64,000 bases of DNA from Luteolibacter luteus (GTDB taxonomy: Bacteria; Verrucomicrobiota; Verrucomicrobiia; Verrucomicrobiales; Akkermansiaceae), in NCBI RefSeq assembly GCF_012913485.1, contig NZ_CP051774.1, positions 2,976,001-3,040,000 on the forward strand, in the 5' to 3' direction. The translations under genes and the position numbers were made by a program. The notes beneath the pieces were generated by a model. That model was given only the letters and a program-made list of their open reading frames with translations. It was not told the origin of the DNA and ran no database searches. Shown piece after piece: positions 24,489-33,840 of the stretch (its first letter is position 1; the number at the start of each line of letters is the position of its first letter).

Positions 24489-25082
24489 ATGACGGTGATC
24501 CGCAGCGCAAAACCTTTGGTGTGGGGGGAGATGGACGTACCGCTTTTTGGTATCGGTAAGGATTGGTATGAAACTGAGATCGCACCGCAAGCCGCGTTTT
24601 GCGTTGCCGTAGATTCCCGCAGCTTGTGGTTCATCGCGTCCCATGGAAAAGCGGCGAAGCTCCATCCCGCTGCCCGTCCCGGACGCTTCACGCCGGAGCT
24701 GTGGAAACACGATGTGGCGGAGCTTTTCTTAAGTCATCCGACAAGCGGTCGGTACTTTGAGTTCAATCTGGCGCCGAACGGAGCGTGGTGGAGTTGCGAA
24801 TTTACCGCGCCACGGATTCGGGCGGAGGAGACGGACATCGTCTTCCCGGAGGTGGCGACCTTCGCCGAGTTGGCTCCGAACGGGGGCTGGGTGGCGGCCA
24901 TGTCGATTCCACGCGACCTTCTTGAAGCACGGCTCGATTTCGGGAATGATACGCGGATGAATGTAACTTTCATCCTGGGCTCACCCCAGCAGCGCTTCGT
25001 CAGCGCGGTGAACCTGGGCGGAGGGGAGCCGGACTTCCACCGTCCGGACAAGTTCACGCCCGTGACCTTCGCTGATGCATGA
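24489..25082 (+). CDS. CBM9-like carbohydrate-binding-fold protein
   Basis: A 197-residue soluble protein. Residues about 60-195 have the beta-sandwich pattern of family 9 carbohydrate-binding or DOMON-like modules: LWKHDVAELFL, YFEFNLAPNGAWWSCEF, and DTRMNVTFILG. There is no signal peptide, which is unusual for a module of this kind. The ATG at 24489 is chosen because the upstream extension (from 24402) covers a divergent promoter region. It overlaps the next gene by four bases (ATGA at 25079), so it is translationally coupled to it. Confidence 0.65.
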   Translation: MTVIRSAKPLVWGEMDVPLFGIGKDWYETEIAPQAAFCVAVDSRSLWFIASHGKAAKLHPAARPGRFTPELWKHDVAELFLSHPTSGRYFEFNLAPNGAWWSCEFTAPRIRAEETDIVFPEVATFAELAPNGGWVAAMSIPRDLLEARLDFGNDTRMNVTFILGSPQQRFVSAVNLGGGEPDFHRPDKFTPVTFADA

Positions 25083-25978
25083 AATTTTCCCGGCAGCACC
25101 TGTTAGGGCTGGGCACGGCGCTGCTGCTGCTGGCTCTGCTAGGTGCTCTCCGGACAACCAAGGAGCCCGAGCCGCAGAAAGCAACGAAAGCGGCGGGAGC
25201 AGGGCTACCGCGCGACGCGAGAGCACAACGGGACAAACCGCGTGAACGAGGCGGGCCTGTTTCCCGCTACACCGCGCGCTGCGTGCAAGGCCTAAGCGAG
25301 GAGGAGGTTCGGAAGATTATCGCAGAGTTTCAGGACAAGGTCCTGGTCGGTGATGGCCATCCCGGCAGCATGGAAGAAGGGGCGGAGCAGCGGCGCCGTT
25401 TCCATGATTGGTATCTGCGGACGCTCGTGGAAGGTCTGGACCTGAGTCCCGACCAAGAAGCTGCGGCAAAGGCCCGGCTGGACGCGCTTTTCCAAGAGGC
25501 CCTTGCCAAACAGAACGAACTCCTGAAGGCAAAGGAGGAAGGCGCAGGGGGCCTGCTCGGAGTGGAGCGACGCTTCTACGCGGCACAGAGCTGGCTGAAG
25601 GATGATGCCTATGCGCCGTGGGAACTGTGCGAGCTGACCAAGGACCAGTTGGGCATCACGTGGCACGACTGGCTACAGGTGGAGCGGAAGTCGAATGAAG
25701 AAACGGGCGATGATCCATCCCCGTGGTTCAACCTGTGGATCCGCTCGGGCAAAGCTCCGGGAAGTGGCGGCACCACGGCCTTCCCGAAAGAGGCGGCACC
25801 GGTAAGATTCGGCGATGCCGGCGTGATCTTTCCGCTGCACCCCCGCCAGAGTTTCGTGCATGAGGGGTATTCGCAGATCGGAGAGCTGGGCTCCCTTCAT
25901 CCGGCCCAGCTACGGACCCTGCTGATGCTCTTTCCGGAGACGCTGGAAAAGGTGGACTACGAGCTCAAGCACCGTTGA
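25079..25978 (+). CDS. Membrane-anchored protein of unknown function, first of two paralogues
   Basis: A 299-residue protein, not recognised. It has one N-terminal anchor (residues about 8-25, LLGLGTALLLLALLGAL) and a helical exported domain. Landmarks shared with the next gene are YTARCVQGLSEEEVRKI, KDDAYAPWELCELTKDQLGI, and LHPAQLRTLLMLFPE, so the two are ancient tandem duplicates. It overlaps the CBM9-like gene by four bases at its start (ATGA). Confidence 0.75.
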   Translation: MKFSRQHLLGLGTALLLLALLGALRTTKEPEPQKATKAAGAGLPRDARAQRDKPRERGGPVSRYTARCVQGLSEEEVRKIIAEFQDKVLVGDGHPGSMEEGAEQRRRFHDWYLRTLVEGLDLSPDQEAAAKARLDALFQEALAKQNELLKAKEEGAGGLLGVERRFYAAQSWLKDDAYAPWELCELTKDQLGITWHDWLQVERKSNEETGDDPSPWFNLWIRSGKAPGSGGTTAFPKEAAPVRFGDAGVIFPLHPRQSFVHEGYSQIGELGSLHPAQLRTLLMLFPETLEKVDYELKHR

Positions 25979-26038
25979 AGTTCGGGAAAATTTCAGGGGA
26001 GCTTGCCCCCGGCCCCTTTTATCGGTTACACTCCACAG

Positions 26039-27121
26039 GTGTCCGAACCGCAAGATCCAGACACGGAGAGCGCCACTGAGGAGGAAGAGGTCGACCTTGA
26101 AGCGCTGCTCGAGGAGTTCCGGGAGCCGGAACCGCCTCCACGAAAGCGCGGGAATCCGGTGTGGCTCATTCTAGCGGTGATCCTCTCGATCCTCGCAATC
26201 TGGATGGTTCCACAGGCTACGGAAGGGAAGATCGGCTTCGGCATCGCGAAGGCCCCGGCCACCATGAAGGCGACGAAAGTGCGCGATCGCTCGGCCATCG
26301 CGGCGGCCCTGCAAGGGAAGGATCTGAGCGAAGACTATGTGGCGAGGTGCAAGAAGGGCCTGAACTCGCTGGAGGTGCGCTGGATTGCCGAAGATTTCCG
26401 GGGAGAGGGTCTGGATGACGGACCAGGCAGCCTGTTGGAGACCATGCAATCGCTAACAGCCAGTGGCCCGGCGTGGGCTCCTGCGAGCGCGGAGAGCTCC
26501 GACCGGCTGGAGAAGCTGGCCGGCCTTTTGGGTGGACGGCAGCGGGCGTGGTATCGCTCCGCCCTGGCCGATGCCTTGCGGCTCGACGACATGCAGCGTC
26601 ACACGCTGAAGAAGACAAGCTCGGAGGCTTTTCAGGAGGATTGGGAAAGCTTTGAGAAATCGCGGCAATCCACACGGGACAGCATTTATGCAACCACAAG
26701 AGACGCGCCCTATAACGGTCTCTTGTATGCGCCCCAGTGGCTCAGTGACGATCGCTATGCTCCGTGGCGTCTTTGCCAACTGAGCACCGAGCAGCTGGGA
26801 ATCACCCGCTACGATGAGGTGAAGGACAAGCAACTGGCGGTGATCGGCTCGGGCGCGGCCGAGGATGCGCCGTCCTGGCTGGACCTGAAGCCGCTTCATC
26901 TGGTGACAACGGAGGAGCTGTCCTATGAGGAAGTTTTCGGCCAGGAGAAGCGCGATGCGAGCGCGGTATTTCCCTTCGCGGAGGGTCAGAAGATCCCCGA
27001 TGAAGGCAAGCTGCTGGATTTGGCGAAGACGCTGCATCCAACCCAGTTGAAGATGATGCTCCTGCTTGAGCCGAAACGCGCCGGGGAGTTGTTGGAAGAA
27101 CTCGAACGGGAGGGGGAGTGA
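26039..27121 (+). CDS. Membrane-anchored protein of unknown function, second of two paralogues
   Basis: A 360-residue protein related to the preceding gene by DYVARCKKGLNSLEVRWIAE, SDDRYAPWRLCQLSTEQLGI and LHPTQLKMMLLLEPKR. Residues 1-40 are acidic and cytoplasmic, one transmembrane helix follows (about 41-57, VWLILAVILSILAIWMV), and the rest is exported. The start is uncertain: GTG at 26039 (VSEPQDPD) is preferred, while TTG at 26003 would add 12 residues and has AGGGGAG immediately before it, rather too close. The acidic leader TEEEEVDLEALLEEF is distinctive. Function unknown. Confidence 0.72.
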   Translation: MSEPQDPDTESATEEEEVDLEALLEEFREPEPPPRKRGNPVWLILAVILSILAIWMVPQATEGKIGFGIAKAPATMKATKVRDRSAIAAALQGKDLSEDYVARCKKGLNSLEVRWIAEDFRGEGLDDGPGSLLETMQSLTASGPAWAPASAESSDRLEKLAGLLGGRQRAWYRSALADALRLDDMQRHTLKKTSSEAFQEDWESFEKSRQSTRDSIYATTRDAPYNGLLYAPQWLSDDRYAPWRLCQLSTEQLGITRYDEVKDKQLAVIGSGAAEDAPSWLDLKPLHLVTTEELSYEEVFGQEKRDASAVFPFAEGQKIPDEGKLLDLAKTLHPTQLKMMLLLEPKRAGELLEELEREGE

Positions 27122-27170
27122 AGGGCATGACTTGCCCGCCGGGGCCTGCCACGCGTAGGCTCCGCCACAC

Positions 27171-28118
27171 ATGTCCGAAGCCCCGCTGATCCAACCCGGC
27201 GAACCGCTCCTCGTCGCCGCTCCGGCGGCTTGGCGGGAAGCTTGCCTGTCCATCCCGGCGATGCGCGCCTTGAAGCGGATGGGCTTGGATCTCCGGGTGT
27301 TATGTCCGCAGGCCCAAATTCATCTCTGGGAAGCGAGCGGCTTCACCAAGGTGACGGGTTATTCCGAGAAGACATCGGTCCGGGGAATCACGGCCCTGTT
27401 GGAAAAATCGGGGACGGCCCTGGCTTGGGAAGCGGGGGATGCAGCGGAGGCGGTGGCCAAGGCTGGAATTCCACGGCGGCTCGGCCCGCCTGCGAAGGGG
27501 CTGGAGAAGCGGCTGACAGAACGGATCACCATCGTGGAAAGCCCCGGTCCGATCCGGCATCGCGTGCAGTTCTACTTGGGGATCGCAGCAAAGCTGGGAG
27601 CGGAGACCATGGTGGCGGAGAACTTCGCTCCGGCGTCGATTGGCGTCCCGCAGGATCCAGACCGCGTCTTGCTGGTGCCGGATTCGGATTTCGGCAGCCA
27701 CTACGAGTGGCCTCTGGAGCGCTGGGTGGACCTGGGAAAGACGATCGTGGAAAGCGGCAAGCTGGTGCGCGTGGGAATCGCCGGGGCGCACGGGCAGAAG
27801 CTGGCGGCCGCTCTGGAGGGGTCTGATAGCGTCCGCCTGGAGCTGCCGGCCTTGGAGGAATTGTCCGCGCATGGCCTGTGCATCGCGGCGGAAGGCAGCG
27901 TGCCGCATCTGGCCGCGCATGTGGGTACGATGTGTCTCGTACTTTTCGGGCCCGGTGAACCGGAGTGGATGAGGCCGCTGGGCCGGCAACACGGAATCGC
28001 GAGAAGGAAAGTGGAGTGTTCGCCTTGCTTCGCGAACAAGTGCGTGATGGACCTGCGTTGCCAGAAGGAGCTGGAGGTAACCGAGGTCCTGAGAGTGCTG
28101 GAGGGGATGGGAAAGTAG
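27171..28118 (+). CDS. Family 9 glycosyltransferase (heptosyltransferase-like)
   Basis: A 315-residue GT-B enzyme of the ADP-heptose:LPS heptosyltransferase (GT9) family, which transfers a sugar onto the LPS core at the inner membrane. Landmarks are the N-terminal WREACLSIPAMRALKR strand-helix, DRVLLVPDSDFGSHYEWPLERW in the middle, and the donor-site segment CIAAEGSVPHLAAHVG followed by LVLFGPGEPEWMRP near residue 260. A Cys-rich C-terminus (ECSPCFANKCVMDLRCQ) is common in WaaF-like members. The exact acceptor is unknown. It follows the two paralogous membrane proteins after 49 bases, possibly in the same transcript. Confidence 0.85.
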   Translation: MSEAPLIQPGEPLLVAAPAAWREACLSIPAMRALKRMGLDLRVLCPQAQIHLWEASGFTKVTGYSEKTSVRGITALLEKSGTALAWEAGDAAEAVAKAGIPRRLGPPAKGLEKRLTERITIVESPGPIRHRVQFYLGIAAKLGAETMVAENFAPASIGVPQDPDRVLLVPDSDFGSHYEWPLERWVDLGKTIVESGKLVRVGIAGAHGQKLAAALEGSDSVRLELPALEELSAHGLCIAAEGSVPHLAAHVGTMCLVLFGPGEPEWMRPLGRQHGIARRKVECSPCFANKCVMDLRCQKELEVTEVLRVLEGMGK

Positions 28119-28152
28119 GAAAAGGCTTATCCACACCGCTACACCGCATTCC

Positions 28153-28611
28153 TCACTTTAGCACGTAGTCGAGCAGGAGGCTCTGGACGTGGAGGTAGAA
28201 CTGCGAGCGGAACCATGCGGAACGCTTTCCAGGAGTCATTTCTCCGGGTTCTTCACGGGAAAAACCATAGCGCTCTTCCAAGGCAAGCCGTGCCTGATTC
28301 AGGCCGCCGTACCAAGGCTCCGAATCATCCCGGGTGATAAACACCTCGCCGGGGCCCTCTCCATCTCCAGCGTGGGCAATCGCAGCTTCGATAACATCGA
28401 GCTGGGAGTTGAATTCCTCGCGGAGTTCAGGAATCACGAATTCCTCCCAATCATCCATGCTGTCGTCTCCTGCCATCTTGGAGGAGACGCGGTCGGCGAG
28501 GTCAAGTCCCCCACCGCGGGCGTCGTATGAGATGCAGCGTAGCACCATCCAATCGAGCGCGTTCTCGACGTCGATGCGGAGACCGCCTTGCAAGGTAGGC
28601 GCCACCTTCAT
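28153..28611 (-). CDS. Small protein encoded with ClpS (distantly DUF2017-like)
   Basis: A 152-residue soluble, acidic, helical protein. It overlaps the clpS stop by four bases, so it is translationally coupled. Actinobacteria keep a DUF2017 gene directly after clpS. The pattern here (DWMVLRCIS, VIPELREEFNSQLDVIEAAI, GGLNQARLALEERYGF, HVQSLLLDYVL) looks distantly like that family, but I cannot confirm it by eye. The function is unknown; a link to N-end-rule proteolysis is inference from context. Confidence 0.6.
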   Translation of the reverse strand: MKVAPTLQGGLRIDVENALDWMVLRCISYDARGGGLDLADRVSSKMAGDDSMDDWEEFVIPELREEFNSQLDVIEAAIAHAGDGEGPGEVFITRDDSEPWYGGLNQARLALEERYGFSREEPGEMTPGKRSAWFRSQFYLHVQSLLLDYVLK

Positions 28612-28883
28612 TCGGTCTTCTCCATCGAGGTCTTCAGCTGATGGGCCTGGAGCTGCTGGGTATAGAACTCCGCCTTCTCCCGCTCTCCCGTCCAGACAAC
28701 CGAGCGCCCGCGCTTGTGGACTTCCATCATCAGTACCGAAGCCCGGTTCTCCGGATAGCCGAAGATCTTCATGAGGACGAGGGTGACGTAGCCCATCAGG
28801 TTCACCGGGTCATCATGGACGATGACGTTCCATGGAACGTCCAGCGAGACGTCTTCAACGGTCTGGGTGAGGGTATCGGACAT
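28608..28883 (-). CDS. clpS: ATP-dependent Clp protease adaptor ClpS
   Basis: A 91-residue adaptor that delivers N-end-rule substrates to ClpAP in the cytoplasm. Signature: WNVIVHDDPVNLMGYVTLVL (with the DDP-N substrate-pocket region) and MMEVHKRGRSVVW (His and hydrophobic pocket). The N-terminus is variable, so ATG at 28883 is chosen; the frame is open another 14 codons into ispG. It starts three bases after the ispG stop codon and overlaps the next gene by four bases, indicating a three-gene operon ispG-clpS-28153. Confidence 0.93.
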   Translation of the reverse strand: MSDTLTQTVEDVSLDVPWNVIVHDDPVNLMGYVTLVLMKIFGYPENRASVLMMEVHKRGRSVVWTGEREKAEFYTQQLQAHQLKTSMEKTE

Positions 28884-28885
28884 GA

Positions 28886-30673
28886 TCAAACTTCCACGGG
28901 TTCTCCCGCGGGTGCGTCGATCCACTTGCCGTGTTCGCGGATCAGATCGATGAGGCGTTCCACCGCTTCGTCCTCGGGGATGTTAAACTTCACCGCCTGC
29001 TTGCCGACATAGAGATTGATCTTTCCCGGAGCGCCGCCGACGTAGCCGAAGTCGGCGTCCGCCATTTCGCCCGGGCCATTCACGATGCAGCCCATGACGG
29101 CGATGCGCACGCCCTTGAGGTGACCTGTCGAAGCGCGGATCTTCTGTGTGGTGCTCTGGAGATTGAAGAGCGTGCGGCCGCAGCTCGGGCAGGCAACGTA
29201 GTCGGTCTTGAAGATGCGGGTGCCCGCGGCCTGGAGGATATTGTAGGAAAGGCGCAGGGATTGGCCGGGAGCGGGCTCGCCATTGACGATCACCGCGTCC
29301 CCGATGCCATCACAGAGCAGGGAGCCGATGTGGCGGGCCGCGACGAGCAGCGTTTCCACAAAGTCACCGCTCTCCGTGGCAGGCTGAAGCGTGTCCTTCA
29401 GGAGAATCGGATGCCGTGCATCCAGGCGGAAGGCCAACATGCGGAAGGCGGAAATGACGTCGAGGCCGATGCCATCGGCGACAGTCACGAGCTGCGTCTC
29501 CGCGCCGTGATTCAGCGCGGAAAGAGCGGCTTCGTCGCGGGGATCGATGGCGACAACACCGGACTTCTCAAGGATGATCTCCGGCTTGAAATCGCCCATC
29601 TTCGCGATCTTGTGCGCGACGGCGTTCCATTTTTCCTGGGTGGTGAAAACGCGGACGGTTTTATCGCCGCCGAGCTCGTGGCCCATGATTTCCATCACAT
29701 TCGTCTTACGGCGTTCGTAGGAGAAAGGATCGTAGGAAGGCACGAGGTCGTGCGGTTCCACCACGGAAGGCTTCGTCTGGAAGGGAGCGGCAAGCGCCTG
29801 GGCAACCGGAACTTCGAAAACAGGATCCTCCGTCAGGGAAACGCGGATCGTATCGCCGATGCCGTCGGCGAGCAGCGAGCCGATGCCGATGGCACTCTTG
29901 ATCCGGCCATCCTCGCCATCGCCGGCTTCGGTCACGCCGAGGTGGATCGGGTAGTTCCAATCGGAACCTTCCTGCTCGAGACGCGCAACGAGCAGGCGAT
30001 AGGCCTCGATCATGACCTTCGGGTTCGAAGCCTTCATCGAGAACACGAAATTGTGGTAATCCATTTCCCGCGCAATGCGGGCGAATTCCAAGGCGCTCTC
30101 CACCATGCCCAGCGGCGAATCGCCATAGCGGTTCATGATGCGGTCCGAAAGCGAGCCGTGGTTGGTGCCAATCCGCATGGCGCGGCCAAGCGACTTGCAG
30201 AGATCTACCAGGGGTGCGAATTCCTCCCGGATGCGCTCCAGTTCTTCGGCATACTGGTCATCGCTGTACTCGCGGACCTCGAACTTCTTCTTGTCCGCAT
30301 AGTTTCCGGGATTCACGCGGACCTTCTCGACCCATTTGGCGGCCTCCAGCGCGGCATCGGGCTTGAAATGGATATCGGCGACCAAGGGGACCTGGCAGCC
30401 CGCGGCGCGAACTTCGCGGGCGATGTTTTCCAGGTTCGCGGCGTAGATCTTTGTCTGGGCGGTGATGCGGACAATCTCGCAGCCGGCTTCCGCAAGCTGG
30501 AGAACCTCCGCAACACAGGCGGGGGTATCCCGGGTGTCGGAGGTGATCATCGACTGCACGCGGATCGGATTTCCGCCTCCAATGCCGACATTTCCCACCA
30601 TGACCTCACGGGTCAGGCGGCGGGAGTAGGCCAGAAGGTCGGGGCAGTATCGCAGCAGCGCGTGGTCGCTCAT
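28886..30673 (-). CDS. ispG: 4-hydroxy-3-methylbut-2-enyl diphosphate synthase, extended form
   Basis: IspG converts methylerythritol cyclodiphosphate to HMBPP in the MEP isoprenoid pathway using a [4Fe-4S] cluster. At 595 residues it is the long form, with an insertion between barrel and reductase-like domains, seen in Chlamydiae, Bacteroidetes, Verrucomicrobia and plants. Landmarks are VGIGGGNPIRVQSMITSDTR, ADIHFKPDAAL, VRVNPGNYADKKKF, GLDVISAFRMLAF, and the cluster Cys in CPSCGRTLF and MGCIVNGPGEMADADFGYVG. The start is ATG at 30673 (MSDHALLRYCPDL); the frame upstream to 30736 is not conserved-looking. It heads the operon with clpS. Confidence 0.95.
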   Translation of the reverse strand: MSDHALLRYCPDLLAYSRRLTREVMVGNVGIGGGNPIRVQSMITSDTRDTPACVAEVLQLAEAGCEIVRITAQTKIYAANLENIAREVRAAGCQVPLVADIHFKPDAALEAAKWVEKVRVNPGNYADKKKFEVREYSDDQYAEELERIREEFAPLVDLCKSLGRAMRIGTNHGSLSDRIMNRYGDSPLGMVESALEFARIAREMDYHNFVFSMKASNPKVMIEAYRLLVARLEQEGSDWNYPIHLGVTEAGDGEDGRIKSAIGIGSLLADGIGDTIRVSLTEDPVFEVPVAQALAAPFQTKPSVVEPHDLVPSYDPFSYERRKTNVMEIMGHELGGDKTVRVFTTQEKWNAVAHKIAKMGDFKPEIILEKSGVVAIDPRDEAALSALNHGAETQLVTVADGIGLDVISAFRMLAFRLDARHPILLKDTLQPATESGDFVETLLVAARHIGSLLCDGIGDAVIVNGEPAPGQSLRLSYNILQAAGTRIFKTDYVACPSCGRTLFNLQSTTQKIRASTGHLKGVRIAVMGCIVNGPGEMADADFGYVGGAPGKINLYVGKQAVKFNIPEDEAVERLIDLIREHGKWIDAPAGEPVEV

Positions 30674-30805
30674 CCATCGGGAGATACACGATGTTCGCAA
30701 GCTCGGCAACGGCTGCGGGAGGGGGACCGTGCACAAGGACGGCCCGAGGCCAAAAGGACACCGAAGGACCCTTGATTATAAACGGGAAATGGCTATCAAA
30801 CGCTC

Positions 30806-32755
30806 ATGAGAGCTTCCTCCCTGCTCGTCTCTTTTCTTGCGATCCTGCCTCTCGGCGCTGCCGTCCCCTCCAGCTTGGGCAAACCGGGCACCGGCCTGGT
30901 GCTGCTGACGGATGATTCGAAATTGCTGATGTTGAGCGACAACGCCCCGACACTCATTTCCCCACCCATGCCGGTCACGGGCGTGACGGCGGGTGACTCG
31001 CTGCTGGCAATCGACATGCGCCCCCAGAATCAAGGGCTCTATGCGCTCGGCGTGAATACCGCCAGCGACACCGTGCGGCTTTATCATGTGTCCTCGACGA
31101 CGGGCTTTGCTTCTCCGCTGGGCAGCCCCGCGATTCTGGCAACGCCGGGCGGCTCGACGATCCAGCTCGATTCGCTGCGCTTCGACATCGACCTCAATCC
31201 GCAAGCGGATCGGCTGCGGGTGGTGGCCAGCTCCGGGCTGAACTTCCGCATGAATCCGAACACGGGTGACTGCATCGACAGCGACGCCAATGCGAGCAAC
31301 GGCATCACGCCTGACGGGTCCATCAACGGCCTGACCACTTCGGTGGATGGTGCGGCCTACACGAACAACGTGCCAAACACGGTCATCACGACGCTCTACA
31401 CGCTCGATTCGGTCACAAACTCGCTTCATATCCAGAATCCGCCTAACAACGGCACCCAGACGACGGAGGTGAAAATAAAGGTGGGGGGCATTCTACATGA
31501 TTTCTCCACCACCCATGGCTTCGACATCCCCGTGGGAGTGAATGCGCCGAGCATGAATACCGCAGCGAGCGGCGCGGCGTATGCCGTCTTGGAATCCGGC
31601 ACGCGGCGGCTCTACCGCATCAACCTGAGCGACGGTGAGGCAACGCTTTTGACCGTGCCAGCAGGAGTGAACATCGTGAGCCTGGCGGTGCGCACCCAAA
31701 TGCCTGCGGCCATCGCGTTGGATGCGGGGGGATTCCTCGTAAGGTTCCGCACCGACGCACCGGGCACTTTGACCACGCTTGCGACGGGCAGCCCGTCCTC
31801 AGGTGAAACCCTCGTAGGAATCGACTACCGCCCGGCGACCGGCCAGTTGTACGGGCTGGGGATCGATTCGGCCAACAACGACGGGACTTTGTACTTGGTC
31901 GATCCGCAAACCGGAGGACTGACGGCGATTGGAACCCCCGGCCAAATCGCCTTCACGAACGAAGCCGCGACGACAATTCCGCTTCCGCCTGCTTCCGACG
32001 GCTACGGCTTCGACTTTAATCCGCAGTTGGACCGGCTGCGGGTGACCAGCGGCGGTGCGGGCGGCCCCGGGATCAACTTCCGCGTGAATCCGAATACGGG
32101 AGCGCCCGTTGACGGTAATCTGGGCCTGGCCTCTCCGCCGGCTGGCACGAATCCGGATGGGGCGATCAATGGAGCGGCAAGCGGGGTGACTGGCTGCGCC
32201 TACGCAAATTCATACGGCTCGTTTCCAAGCACCCAGCCGACGAGCCTGTACACCTTGGACCCGGCAACGAACTCGCTTTACCTGCAAGTGCCGCCGAACT
32301 TGGGAACCCAGACTTCGGGCAAGCTGGTGAGGCGGAATGGGGCGACACTCGATTTCACGGCGGTATCAGGCTTCGACATCACAGCCGAGGGCGGAACAAC
32401 CGCGGGTGATAATCTGCCCTCGAACGGTCATGGCTGGGCATCGCTGACAGTGGGAGGTACAAACTCGCTCTACCGGATCGACCTGAGAACCGGAGACGCC
32501 GTATCTGCCGGCGCGATCGGTGTTGGCACCGGAGTCTTGGTAGGACTGGCGGTAGCGGGCGAGGATGGTGCGGGCTTCGCACCGCTGACTTGGGCTTCCG
32601 TGGCGAGCTCCAGCTACCGGATCGAAACGTCCACGGATCTGACGAATTGGAAGCCCTATGGGATCGCCGTGATTGCGAACGGTGCCACGACAAGCGTGCC
32701 GGTGCCGTGGTATGGCGGCGAAAAGAAGAGATTCTGGCGCGTGGTTCTTCCCTGA
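30806..32755 (+). CDS. Secreted protein with two DUF4394 units
   Basis: A 649-residue exported protein (signal MRASSLLVSFLAILPLGAAV). Two homologous units follow: residues about 25-250 and 300-580. Each has a FDFNPQLDRLRV or FDIDLNPQADRLRV motif, then NFRMNPNTGD or NFRVNPNTGA, an ATNSL/TNSLY strand, and NGTQTTE or LGTQTSG. This is the DUF4394 duplicate typical of Verrucomicrobia and Planctomycetes. The last 70 residues (LTWASVASSSYRIETSTDLT, NWKPYG) form the immunoglobulin-like C-terminal module common in secreted Verrucomicrobia proteins. It is probably cell-surface; function unknown. A TATAAA at 30777-30782 lies about 24 bases upstream of the ATG and may be a -10 box. Confidence 0.85.
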   Translation: MRASSLLVSFLAILPLGAAVPSSLGKPGTGLVLLTDDSKLLMLSDNAPTLISPPMPVTGVTAGDSLLAIDMRPQNQGLYALGVNTASDTVRLYHVSSTTGFASPLGSPAILATPGGSTIQLDSLRFDIDLNPQADRLRVVASSGLNFRMNPNTGDCIDSDANASNGITPDGSINGLTTSVDGAAYTNNVPNTVITTLYTLDSVTNSLHIQNPPNNGTQTTEVKIKVGGILHDFSTTHGFDIPVGVNAPSMNTAASGAAYAVLESGTRRLYRINLSDGEATLLTVPAGVNIVSLAVRTQMPAAIALDAGGFLVRFRTDAPGTLTTLATGSPSSGETLVGIDYRPATGQLYGLGIDSANNDGTLYLVDPQTGGLTAIGTPGQIAFTNEAATTIPLPPASDGYGFDFNPQLDRLRVTSGGAGGPGINFRVNPNTGAPVDGNLGLASPPAGTNPDGAINGAASGVTGCAYANSYGSFPSTQPTSLYTLDPATNSLYLQVPPNLGTQTSGKLVRRNGATLDFTAVSGFDITAEGGTTAGDNLPSNGHGWASLTVGGTNSLYRIDLRTGDAVSAGAIGVGTGVLVGLAVAGEDGAGFAPLTWASVASSSYRIETSTDLTNWKPYGIAVIANGATTSVPVPWYGGEKKRFWRVVLP

Positions 32756-32838
32756 CGGATGGCGATTTGAAAGACGAGCCGTTTTTACCGGACGATGCCG
32801 CTTCCCGGCGGCGCTTTCCGGCGTAAGTTCCCACGCCC

Positions 32839-33840
32839 ATGAAGAAGCGCTTCTTTTTCCTAGCCACCTGCCTGCTGAGCGCCCTGCGCGCGGAACCGCA
32901 GCCGGAAGCCAAGGCTCCTGCCGCGGTGGCGGCTGCCGAGGAAGCCCCGCAATTCATCCGGGTGGAGGAGAAGGAAGCCGCCACCGAGCTCCAGACCGCA
33001 GTGGTGAAATTCACGAAAGGTGATGCAAGTGTAGAGCTGGTGGGGGCGGTGCACATCGCGGACAAGAAGTACTACCAAGCGCTGAACAAGCGCTTCGAAG
33101 GATATGAGGCGGTACTCTACGAGGGCATCGGCGGGGGTCGCCCGGCTGAACCGGCCGCGGAGGAAGAGGAAAAGGCGGATGCAGCCGCTGCGGAGGACCA
33201 AGCTGCTCCAACCGCCATGGAGGAGCCGGAGAACGGCGAGAAGGCCCTCGATGAGCGCTTGGCGGATACCGAGGCTCACGCGGCAGGTGAGGACGCAGAA
33301 GACAACAAGCCAAAGGCGAATCTGGACGGACTCCATGGTGCCTATCTCTCCGGAGCAAAGTGGCTCGATCTCAGCTACCAGATGCTGGAGATCAACTACC
33401 TGAAGGACAACTTCGTCCACGCCGATGTGACTTTGGAAGAGTTCGCCGCGCTGCAAGCGCAGCGGAAGGAGAACCTGCTGAGCTTCATGGTGAAGACCGG
33501 TATCCAAGCGGCAAAGAAGAAGCCGGTGAAAGAGCCAAGCTCTCTCCGGATGCTCAGCTCGATCATCAAGGGCAACAAGAACGGCCTGAAGCGCGAGCTG
33601 GTGCACACGCTGGGGGCCGGGGATGATCAAGTTTCAGGATTGGCGGGAGAGAACGTGATCATCGGCGATCGCAACGCGAAATGTCTGGAGGTGCTCGACC
33701 GGGAAGTAGCCGCGGGAAAGAAGAACCTGTGCATCTTCTACGGAGCCGCGCACTTCCCGGACATGGAGAAGCGCTTGATCGCCGGAGGATGGACCAAGCA
33801 GGAGACCGGATGGGTGACTGCGTGGGAAATCGGCCGCTAG
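32839..33840 (+). CDS. TraB/PrgY-like family protein, secreted
   Basis: A 333-residue exported protein (signal MKKRFFFLATCLLSALRA). Residues about 60-105 (VELVGAVHIADKKYYQALNK and EAVLYEGI) and the C-terminal part (IIGDRNAKCLEVLDREV, IFYGAAHFPDME) match the TraB/PrgY/GumN-like fold, in which conserved His/Glu/Arg residues may form a metal-dependent site. Between them lies a low-complexity Ala/Glu segment (about 95-155) rich in EEEEKADAAAAE. The gene follows the DUF4394 gene after 83 bases on the same strand. The substrate is unknown. Confidence 0.8.
   Translation: MKKRFFFLATCLLSALRAEPQPEAKAPAAVAAAEEAPQFIRVEEKEAATELQTAVVKFTKGDASVELVGAVHIADKKYYQALNKRFEGYEAVLYEGIGGGRPAEPAAEEEEKADAAAAEDQAAPTAMEEPENGEKALDERLADTEAHAAGEDAEDNKPKANLDGLHGAYLSGAKWLDLSYQMLEINYLKDNFVHADVTLEEFAALQAQRKENLLSFMVKTGIQAAKKKPVKEPSSLRMLSSIIKGNKNGLKRELVHTLGAGDDQVSGLAGENVIIGDRNAKCLEVLDREVAAGKKNLCIFYGAAHFPDMEKRLIAGGWTKQETGWVTAWEIGR

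Noticed and set aside
28127..28135. A perfect TTATCCACA DnaA box between convergent genes
   Set aside because: A single isolated match; about half a site is expected by chance in a window this size, and there is no cluster or AT-rich region.
28931..30775. A 614-codon open frame on the plus strand opposite ispG
   Set aside because: It is the mirror image of the ispG gene; GC-rich codon usage leaves antisense frames open. Its sequence has no recognisable motif, and ispG has complete family motifs.
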